NCBI GenBank assembly: GCA_020746105.1
Contig: CM036617.1
Location: forward strand, 134,009,845-134,073,844
Direction: 5' to 3'
Source: Trogon surrucura
Taxonomy: Eukaryota > Chordata > Aves > Trogoniformes > Trogonidae
Length of the DNA stretch: 64,000 nucleotides
Part shown: positions 53,301 through 64,000 of the stretch, one piece after another
How the letters are laid out: every line of letters starts with the position of its first letter
Numbering within the stretch: position 1 is the first letter of the stretch
Translations under genes and position numbers: made by a program
The notes under the pieces: model-generated
What the model was told of the DNA's origin: nothing
What the model saw: the letters and a program-made list of their open reading frames with translations, nothing else
Database searches by the model: none

Positions 53301-56300
53301 AATAAGGATTTAAACCAAGAAAGTTCAGCTGAATGCTCTAGGTGGAGAGGACAGAATGCATGCGCCTCTCTTCATGAGAGGCTCTTCAATGTATTATGTG
53401 GGGAACGCAGTACCGTCTGTTACCACGGGGGGATTTTTGGGAGGCGTATTCTATCTGTGTAACAGCAAAAGGTGCTTCCTCTATGCAGAGGAGGTGGCTG
53501 AGAGCAAAGAGGCCCGTAGATTTAGGCAACTTTATTCTCAGTGGATAATTTATGTAGGCTTAAAGAGGCTTCATGATATTTTGCGAGCTATAGCAGAGAA
53601 TATACAGGACAAGAAACGCGTGGTTTAGGAGGGCGTTGCATTTTAAATACATCAATTCTCTGCTGCATTGGCTTGAAAACAGCAAAGCGGTATAATGGAA
53701 GTTTGGGGTGGAGGAATGGAAGGGAGCATTTGTAGAAGGGAGTTCAGCGGTAAGGGAGGATTCTAAATTTGGACAGACTGGAGTGAGGTATTCACTGAGT
53801 AGAGGATTAAGTTGAGACAGCCAGAAAGACTTTTGCGTGGGCAAAGGAAGGAATTAGTAAGGTTGGATTCCAGTGAAACAGCAACAGTGATGGGGAAGGA
53901 CTGGAGGGAATTGGAATAGTAGGAGAGTCCAAGCACTGGAGGAAATTGCTGAACGTTCTTGTTGTCCATTAAGTGTCTCATGCAGTCTTTCTTAATACTT
54001 CCCATGGGGAAACGTGATCAGTCTGCTCACAGCAATGCTATTTCTGGCTCAGACAATTTCACTGTACCCCGTTGTCTCCTGCACAGTCAGTTAGATACAC
54101 TGGCACTTTACCCATTTCAGGCTGCAGCTTAGTTTGGCTGCTACGCAGCTGCTGTGTGGCTCAGCACCAGCTGCCCTTCTGTGGAGAAAAAGAAGATATT
54201 CCCTGATATTTTCCCTGATGTGCAAGCAATGCTTTTGATTCATGCCCCAAAGTCCTGGTAACTTTCAAGTCGATGATGTCTCATGGGACCAGAGAACAGA
54301 TCGAGATAAGATGATCTTGGCCAGTGCAGCTCCTCCCTGGGAGATTGACAGTCTGTGGCAGACATCCTGGAGTATGCAGGATTGAAGAAACCATGTTGAT
54401 GCTAACAGTGACTTCTTCATCATTCCAGAGCCAAACTGGGCCATGGACTGCTCTCTGGGGAATATTCAAAGCCAACTTCGACAGATGGGGATCAGCAGCC
54501 TGATCAGAAGGTGAGACTTGGGTAGAGCATCCTCATGATGTGTGTGTTGCATGAGGCATTGCGTGTGTTACATGGGAAAGGAGGGAGAACCCATCCTGAA
54601 GACATGACCTGGGGCTCATTCCAGGGCTCCATCATGTGAAGAAAAGTGCGGCTAAGAGTAGAGTGCTACATGCCAGTACACATGCTTGGCAAGTTACAAC
54701 CACCTTCTTCTTCCACTTTTTTATTTACAGGGTATGCAAAATGGCATCGCTCCACGCATGTTTAAGTCCCTTATTGGAAAGGGGCATCCAGAATTTTCCA
54801 CTAACCGACAGCAGGATGCCCAGGAATTCTTTCTGCACTTCATCAACATGGTGGAGGTAATGATTGAGTGTTTCTGTCAAATAATGGAAAAGCTCAGATT
54901 TGTTCTCTTCCCACAGCAGGGGGTGAGGAGTGGAGGTGAGAAGTTGGCATGCAGAGCAGAGCAGAGAGAGGGAGAGACCACAGGGAAATGGGCCAGCCAG
55001 CACTTGCAGGAGCAGAGGAGGAGAGATGCTCGGTCATGTTTTCAGGGCTGATTCCTTGGAGGAATCTTGTACGGGAATGACACAGCTGGAAATGTAAATT
55101 GTCTTGTTTAGGAGCAAGAATGGCGTGGGTTCCTGGGGTAGAGAGGTTGACTCTAGTTTACCCTTTGCTTTTCCAGTCTGCTGTATACAGAAGTGAATAC
55201 TCTTTAGCCATGTCCCATGTGGAACCACTGGTACCACAAATGTTTATTTCTGCCATTCTGATGTTACATCTATACTTCTAAATTCTCCTTCTTCAGAGGA
55301 ACTGTCGCAGCTCGGAGAACCCTAACGAGGTCTTCCGTTTTCTGGTGGAGGAGAAGCTGAAGTGCCTGACCACAGAAAAGGTGAAATATACCCAGCGTGT
55401 GGACTATATTATGCAGCTGCCTGTGCCCATGGATGCTGCACTCAACAAAGGTCAGTAACGTGCCAAGGCCAGACCAGTAGCAAACCTTATGTTTGGGTAT
55501 TGTACTTTTATTACATAACTCCTTAAATGAGAAAGGGACTTCCTCAAGGACTGGCTTCGCCGCTTCTGAAGCCAGATAGATTCAAGACAGATAGATCCTT
55601 CATCCTGGTGGTATTGGGCTGATCTCTTCAGAAAGGGCATGTCCCAGTTATGTCACTCTAGAACCTTTCCCTCTGACACCACGAACTGGGCTGTGACTCA
55701 AGAGCAGAACAGGACTGCAGAAGCAGAGCAGAGCCCTGGAAGACGTCATCTTCTTTGTGCTCTGCCCTTGATGGCGTTTAACTGTAGGCCTGCTCTGCTT
55801 CTGGGCGTAGCTTACGCCAGTTGCTTTGTAGGTGCCTAGAGGTGGTCCTTGACTCCTCTGCTTTATTCTCTAGATGAACTACTGGAATATGAGGAGAAGA
55901 AGCGGCAGGCAGAGGAGGAGAAGCAGCCACTGCCTGAGCTGGTGCGAGCCAAGGTGCCTTTCAGCTCCTGCCTAGAGGCCTATGGAGCTCCGGAGCAGGT
56001 GGATGATTTCTGGAGCACAGCCTTGCAGGCCAAGTCTGTGGCTCTCAAGTGAGTGTGTGTGAGTTACCAGCTAGGCTATGATGAACTGGCAGTGGCTGCA
56101 TCCTTGGGGACTTCTTTTAGTTGCTTGGGGAAGAAGTGTTACCAAAGTTTCGTAGTCCTCCACACCCTGGTCCTGTGGAACATTGAGACAGAGGGGGAAC
56201 CAGTTTGTTGGTGCTGGAGCGATTGCCCCCAAGGGATTACAGTGGACAGAACAGCAGTGCCACTGAAATCCTTACCACCAGATTTCAACTGCTGAATTTT

Positions 56301-59300
56301 CTGGAAACTACAGTGATATTCCAGAAAACTAGCAGCTTTGATTCTAAATTCAAAATTCAGCTTTAAAATCAGTACTGACAGTGTGGCAACACTGGTTTTG
56401 CACAGTCTCTGAAAGTTTTTGAAGGAAGTGTTTAGCTATTAAAGTTTGAGTAAAACACTGAGTGTAACAGATGCATGAGTTATTTTAAAGAATGCTAACT
56501 TAAACACTAATAGCAAGGCTTAAAAACCAGCTTTAATTCATCTCACTGCCTGCATCGCATGCAACAGTGCAAGAGTGGACCGAGATTACAAAATTAAAGA
56601 GCTTCCTGCTGTGATGCTACTGACTGTTCTTTTGCAGTGAAAGAGTAGTCCTCAAAGAACTGGGAGTGTGTTTCTAAGAAATATTCTGTTATTAAGCAAT
56701 AGGTCCTATAAATGAACAGTCAGTAATGGGTGAAAAGTAACATTTTGTTTTGAATTGAAGTAGTGACTTGTGTTCAAACACATTGTAAGAATTAGCATTG
56801 AATATACACCATTGCTTAAATTAATTTTATGGCATGTTACAATTATCCGCTGATAATAAGTATCTGTCTTTCTTATTACTGCTTCTCCCTTCACAAACAT
56901 TCCTCTCTCTTTCATAGATTGCAGACACCCTCTCTCTCAAATTGTCTGACTAAATAATGTTCAATCAAATTCAGTTAGCTTAAAAATCACTGCTTCTGCT
57001 TCATATCTGAAAAAGTGCTCTTGTGCTTGGAAGCTTGTCAGTTCCTGCACCTGTATCTGTCGGTCTAATAAAAGATTATTTCCTCAACATTCCTTAAGGG
57101 TTAGGCTTTTAATTAAATACTAAAATCTGAGTAGGCTTGTAAAATACAGGATTGGAAGGAGAGAACATGTACAGTTTTTCCTCGTCCCCTAAGATTTTTG
57201 TAAGTGTTGCATTCTGTCTCTTCTTGTCAGTGTCTGCTTTAGAAGTGGTTCTGCATTTGAGGAGCTTTAAGCTCAGCACAGGAGAGCTGCACAGATACGT
57301 GTATCCCTCCCTTAGGGCATGCCTCTGCTCTACTCACTGATTTCTTGAATCAGCTTGCACTCAGTCATCCCTGCCCAAGTGTTTAATAGTATTATTTATC
57401 TCTTTCAGAACAACACGGTTCGCCTCTTTCCCGGATTATCTGGTGATCCAAATCAAGAAATTCACTTTCGGTCTGGACTGGGTGCCCAAAAAGCTGGGTA
57501 AGAAGGATGAGAAGTACAGAGTGTATAGGTATTGAGAGTCATATTCGGGTGTTGTGGTGGTGGCTGTACCCCAGAAGAAGCTGCAGACTGTAGCTTATTG
57601 CATTCCTGGGGACTTACCCTTCTAGATCTTCAAACTGAGTCCTTTGTTTCTGCCCCTATGGGGAGGCTGAGCAAGACTCTGTCTTGCAGATGTCTCCATT
57701 GAAATGCCAGAGGAGCTGGATATCTCTGCGCTGCAGGGAACAGGGCTGCAAGATGGAGAAGAGGAAATGCCAGACATTGCACCCCCACTGGTGACACCAG
57801 ACGAGCCCAAAGGTAGCCTGGGGTTCTATGGCAACGAGGACGACGACTCCTTCTGCTCCCCTCACTTCTCCTCTCCGACATGTTAGTGATTCTTCTCCTC
57901 TCTTCCTGATGCTTGACTCATTTCCTTGCCCTCCTTGTCTTGTTTCCCATGCTAGCGGTTTCCACCTGCGTCAGACTTTCCCTGTCCCTCTGTCAGCAAA
58001 TGCGGGCTGCCTCCCTTGCATCCCTGTTATGCAAGGGTGTTATGCAAGGGAGTTTGTTGATTCCTGTTCTGTGGAAGATGGGGAGGTGGCATGTCTAGTG
58101 TGTTTAGAGGGGGCAGAGCAGGGGTTTATACAAGATTTAAGCAGCAGAGGTATATTATTTTCACAAAAGGCAGCGGGAGGTAGGGTTTGGAGGGCAGGGA
58201 AGAGCCAGTGCTCCGGAGTTCATGCATTAACTCCTTTTGTTCCCTGGGGTGCCTCTGCGTGAGACTGCGCTTCTGAAGAGGAAAAGGTAGCAAGGGAAGA
58301 GAAAAGCAGAGAGACAGAACTTGAGTGAAATGAAGCCAGGAAGTGGTGGCTTAGGGAGCTGCGTGACACGGCACAAAACGGAGCAGGCAGGGCTGGGTGG
58401 GGGTGGGTGGCTCTAATCTCCGTCTTCCCACAGCACCCATGTTGGATGAGTCAGTGATTATCCAGCTGGTGGAGATGGGCTTTCCCATGGATGCCTGCCG
58501 CAAAGCCGTGTATTACACAGGGAACAGTGGGGTTGAGGCTGCCATGAACTGGGTCATGTCACATATGGATGATCCAGGTATGAGATCATGGTGAAGCTTA
58601 TTGCATCTGGACCATGGTACTTCCTGTCCCACCACTGCAGTGGAAAACTGGAGTAGCTGGGACCTCAGACTGTACCCCTTCTGGAGAGGTCTAACTCCTC
58701 TGAGCTGTGTTCTGTTTTGTGCTGCAGACTTCGCTAACCCGCTAGTTCTCCCTGGGTCCAGCGGACCAGGGTCAACTATTGCCTGCCCAGACCCTCCTTC
58801 AGAAGACAGCGTGGCCACCATTGTCTCCATGGGCTTTTCCCGGGACCAGGCTATGAAAGCACTCAGAGCCACGGTGAGAGGCATGAGTGATGTCAGGGTG
58901 AAAGGATATTCTCAGGAACAGGCATTCCTGAGTTCACAGTCTTCCCTTCTTCCTTCCAGAACAACAGTCTGGAGCGCGCTGTGGATTGGATCTTTAGTCA
59001 CATTGATGACCTTGATGCAGAAGCAGCCATGGATATCTCAGAGGGGCGCTCAGCAGCTGACTCCATCTCTGAATCTGTCCCTGTGGGTCCTAAAGTGCGC
59101 GATGGGCCTGGAAGTGAGTTCCGAGCAATCTGAATGTGGATTTTGGGGTGCAAACTCGACGTGGCTTTATCCTCTATCCTTCATGCAGTACCACAGGTTT
59201 TAGTAGCAGCAGCTGCTACAGAGCTGGTGTGGTTATTGAGGTGAAAACGAGAAGGAAAAGGAGAGGGATGGCAAAGTAGAGTCCAGACACTTGAGGTTAG

Positions 59301-60503
59301 GGATTACTTGGAAGCCAATAAGAGAGAGGCAGAGGAAGCGTCATCAGGTGAAAGACGGGAAAGGCTGTGATTTTTCCCGGTCATCCTGGGAGGTTTTTCC
59401 AGTTCTTCAGGCTCTGGTCTCTGTGCAGAATTGGTGCCAATGCTGCTGGGTGCCATAGGGAGGGGGAATCTCAGGCAGGCTACCAAGCTGGTAGAGGATT
59501 TGGAACATATGTCCTATGAGGAACAGCTGAGGGATCTGGGGCTGTTTAGCCTGGAGAAAAGGAGATTGAGGGGAGATATTATCGCTCTCTACAACTACCT
59601 GAAAGAAGGTTGTAGCGGGGCGAGGGTTGGTCTGATCTCCCTAGTGGTGAGTGATAGGATGAGGGGAAATAGCCTTAAGTTGTGCCAGGGGAGGTTCAGG
59701 TTGGATATTAGAAAGAATTTCTTTACTGAGAGGGTTGTCAGGCATTGGAACAGGCTGCCCAGGGAGGTGGTTGAGTCACCATCCCTGGAGGTGTTTAAGA
59801 GATGGGTAGATATTGTGCTGAGGGACATGGTTTAGTGGTGTTGATAGGGCTAGGAAAAGGTTGGACTCGATCTTGAAGGTCTCTTCGAGCCAAAACTGTT
59901 CTATGGTTACCCACCTGGCACCCATGGGCCAAATAAAACTTTGTGAAGAGAGAAGGCTAATCGACAGTTACCATCTGTTCCCGTGCACATTTGGCCTTCA
60001 GACCAAATCCTCATAGTCATGCTTGACTGAGACCCACTTTATTATTACCCAGCAGAGCTTCCTTTTCTAGAGAGTGCCTGGCACAGGGTGTTTTGGGGTC
60101 AGATGCCTTCCTTTCTCTGATCACTCCTCTCTTTCCTCCTCCTCCGCTCAAGAATATCAGCTGTTTGCCTTCATCAGCCACATGGGCACTTCGACTATGT
60201 GTGGACATTATGTTTGTCACATCAAGAAAGATGGCAGGTAAAGAATTTTTGCAGCGTAAGGGGGCTCTGAGGTATACCTTTAAATCATCGCTCTCCTCCT
60301 CTGTTTCTTGAGAGGTCTTCGGGTGTTGGGGATGAGAGGGAGCAAGGGGAATCAAGTCGTGTCTTACCCACAGTGTGGCATCCCTGAGCTCCCCTTTTGC
60401 CTGTTGCAGGTGGGTGATCTACAACGACCAGAAAGTCTGTGCTTCTGAGAAGCCCCCCAAGGACCTGGGCTACATCTACTTCTATCAGCGGATTCCCAGC
60501 TAG
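44323..60503 (+). CDS. USP5: Ubiquitin specific peptidase 5 (isopeptidase T)
   Basis: Cysteine protease that disassembles unanchored polyubiquitin. Exons: 44323-44430, 45871-45996, 46280-46346, 50495-50628, 50937-51082, 51359-51543, 52124-52218, 52732-52925, 53078-53149, 54429-54510, 54731-54856, 55297-55450, 55874-56048, 57409-57497, 57690-57881, 58434-58577, 58728-58873, 58960-59113, 60153-60237, 60410-60503. Total about 855 aa (human 858). Domains: N-terminal variant zinc finger; UBP zinc finger in exons 5-6 ([27 protein letters not shown]); catalytic Cys near residue 334 (NLGNSCYLN); [16 protein letters not shown]; two UBA domains (exons 16 and 17-18); catalytic His near 815 ([10 protein letters not shown]). 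Exon 4 has an extra base in GGG (50503-50505) and a missing A at 50551-50554. These restore each other but leave TGA and TAG between, so the printed exon is not open; I read this as assembly error. The exon 9 donor is GTACGT at 53150. Confidence 0.95.
44431..45870. other. USP5 intron 1
   Basis: The first part, to about 45230, continues the CpG island; the rest is ordinary intron. Long frames on both strands in the GC-rich half are compositional. No exon recognised. Confidence 0.6.
47747..48775 (-). mobile_element. Older CR1 LINE copy split by a younger CR1
   Basis: Two pieces (47747-47808 and 48535-48775) are consecutive parts of one antisense CR1. The left piece runs from the 3' terminal repeat through AGATCATCAAGTCCAATC. 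The right piece resumes with AATCCCCCTGCCAGAGCAGG and continues into the RT C-terminal block. Between them lies a second CR1. Confidence 0.88.
47809..48534 (-). mobile_element. Younger CR1 LINE inserted inside another CR1
   Basis: Antisense CR1 of 726 bases with a clean 3' end of three CACAGAAT-type units (47809-47836). Its RT C-terminal frame is nearly intact: it reads [37 protein letters not shown] and [16 protein letters not shown] on the minus strand. It is flanked by CAATC at 47804-47808 and 48535-48539, a possible 5-bp target duplication. The good frame suggests recent insertion. Confidence 0.88.
49520..49730 (+). mobile_element. CR1 LINE 3' tail in USP5 intron 3
   Basis: Diverged sense CR1 tail. 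It runs from the TTAGACAGAAGTTCTGCACT block through '[17 protein letters not shown]' and TGGAACTAGGTGATCCTTTA to AACCATTCTATGGTTC near 49718. Confidence 0.75.
53150..54428. other. USP5 intron 9
   Basis: About 1.3 kb without recognisable exons or repeats. An open frame at 53356-53628 has no resemblance I know and is probably chance. Confidence 0.5.
56049..57408. other. USP5 intron 13
   Basis: About 1.4 kb of AT-rich non-coding sequence. An AATAAA-like element (TCTAATAAAAGA near 57063-57074) occurs inside the intron in sense orientation. There is no exon. Confidence 0.5.
57813..57970 (+). promoter_or_regulatory. USP5 exon 15 alternative 5' splice sites and downstream pyrimidine tract
   Basis: Two in-frame donors exist. 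GTAGCC at 57813 ends the exon at 57812; GTTAGT at 57882 ends it at 57881. The 69-base difference encodes 23 residues ([15 protein letters not shown] and the following eight residues to T), the segment that separates the short and long USP5 isoforms in mammals. Just after the distal donor, 57887-57960 is rich in UCUU/CUCUC motifs of the kind bound by PTB. Confidence 0.75.
59480..59915 (+). mobile_element. CR1 LINE 3' fragment in USP5 intron 18
   Basis: Sense CR1 with an open C-terminal RT frame ([49 protein letters not shown]). The 3' tail GTTGGACTCGATCTTGAAGG follows and it ends near GTTCTATGGTT at 59897-59907. Confidence 0.92.
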
Positions 60504-60994
60504 AACCTCCTGTTGCTGTGTGTGGTGGGGGAGAGTGGGCTGAAGGCGTTGGGGGGAAGGGGTGGGGGCAGTGAGGATGAGAACAGGGCCCCTCTCTCCC
60601 CTGCTCTTCTTTCCCCACTCGTCCCTTCGTTGCCTGTCTGTGGAGACAGACGGGGAAACAAGAGTTTTGGGGGCTGGAGCCCCCGTGGATCTGAATGAAG
60701 GGGGCCCTGGGGGGGGTGGGAATATCTGTTTCTGCAGGGAATGTCCTCACTGTCCCCACCCCGGTGTGACACACAGCCCTACTGCTTTGCTGCTTGGTGG
60801 GATGATGCCACCTCCTTGCTGGACAGAAGGGGGAGGAGGGAGGGGCTTGTGTCTGTGTGGGGCTTGTGTAGCTGGGGGGGAAGGGGGGGATTCCTCCTGC
60901 CTGCCCTACCGGGCGAGGGGCGGGCAGCAAGGTGGGCCACGAGCAGCGCCTCCCCCTTGTGCGCCCTTTCCATGCCAAAATAGACGAGGGACAA

Positions 60995-61000
60995 AATAAA
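60995..61000 (+). terminator. USP5 polyadenylation signal
   Basis: AATAAA lies about 490 bases after the USP5 stop. The G-rich 3' UTR (60504-60994) holds no gene; long antisense frames there are compositional. Confidence 0.65.
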
Positions 61001-61179
61001 GGTCGAAATACCCGCCCTGGTCTGCGTCTGCCCTGTGCGTCGGTCGGGAGCCGAAACACGAGTGGGCCGGGGAGAAGGGGGTGAGCGCTGATGCTGAGAC
61101 ACCCCCGCAGGGCCCCCTTTCTCCGGCCCGGGCTGCCCGCGCTCCCTCCCGGGGAGCGGCACGCCGGGCCGCCGCGGGC

Positions 61180-63646
<2,467 letters not shown>

Positions 63647-64000
63647 AGCAGCCTGTGAGGAGCAGTCCCTTGCGGTTCAGAGCAAGAAATGGAAGCAAGA
63701 AGGGACCTTCCATTGCACACGTCTCAGTACAGAGGCCTCCTCTGAGGCTTTCCCTCTCCACGGTCATTGTTCTAGCTCTGCTGCTAACCCCCACCACCAT
63801 GTTGGAGTCCTGTTAGTGAGAGCCTGTCTTGGCAGAGTCTTGACAGCCTCTGCTCTGAATTGGTAAAATTCTCGGTTGCCTGTTGACCTGTAAGAGCCCA
63901 CAATCAACCTGGCCAGTGCCTCCCCCTTTGTCTGCAGTGCTGCAGGGAAAGGGGTGCACTGGTGCTCTGAGGGGTGAAGGAAAAAGGAACTACAGTCTCT
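63647..64000 (+). other. TPI1 3' UTR (partial) and downstream
   Basis: This is non-coding sequence after the TPI1 stop. No AATAAA is visible before the window ends, so the 3' end may lie beyond 64000. Confidence 0.6.

Noticed and set aside
53356-53628. 90-codon ORF in USP5 intron 9 as a hidden exon
   Set aside because: USP5 exons 9 and 10 join in phase without it, and it resembles nothing I know.

Overview
This is a vertebrate genomic window, almost certainly from a bird. It holds six spliced, protein-coding, housekeeping or signalling genes with GT-AG introns and polyadenylation signals. The interspersed repeats are CR1 LINEs (3' ends with ATTCTATG/ATTCTGTG-type repeats) and an ERVL-like endogenous retrovirus with a typical avian LTR tail. 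The triosephosphate isomerase is very close to the chicken protein as I remember it. I see no bacterial-style operons, CRISPR arrays, tRNA or rRNA genes.

Layout: 1-3088 is the 3' part of a decayed ERVL-like provirus (RT end, RNase H, integrase, 3' LTR). 3089-9200 is intergenic and carries an internally deleted CR1 LINE (5560-7207). 9200-10400 is a CpG island, likely the GPR162 promoter and 5' exon. GPR162 coding exons lie at 12592-15828 (+). P3H3 lies at 17339-28099 (+, 15 coding exons). A 6.7 kb gene-poor stretch follows. GNB3 lies at 34875-39595 (+, 9 coding exons, exactly 340 aa). CDCA3 lies at 41888-43864 (-, 5 coding exons). A compact, CCAAT-rich bidirectional promoter separates CDCA3 from USP5, which lies at 44323-60503 (+, 20 coding exons). 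TPI1 lies at 61330-63646 (+, 7 coding exons).

The order GPR162-P3H3-GNB3-CDCA3-USP5-TPI1 and all orientations match the human 12p13.31 block as I remember it, so this is an ancient syntenic segment rather than an accessory island. The genes do not form one pathway: an orphan receptor, an ER collagen prolyl 3-hydroxylase-family protein, a phototransduction G-beta subunit, a mitotic-entry adaptor, a deubiquitinase for free ubiquitin chains, and a glycolytic enzyme.

The most useful observations are local. GPR162 has a single-base frame break in a G7 run. USP5 exon 4 has two compensating single-base indels enclosing stop codons. A perfect 55-bp copy of a P3H3 exon end plus its splice donor sits in the following intron. 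The CDCA3/USP5 promoter has a CDE/CHR element and five same-orientation CCAAT boxes. USP5 keeps both alternative 5' splice sites of its exon 15, followed by a PTB-like pyrimidine tract. In USP5 intron 3 one CR1 is inserted cleanly inside another. I found no convincing undescribed biological system.
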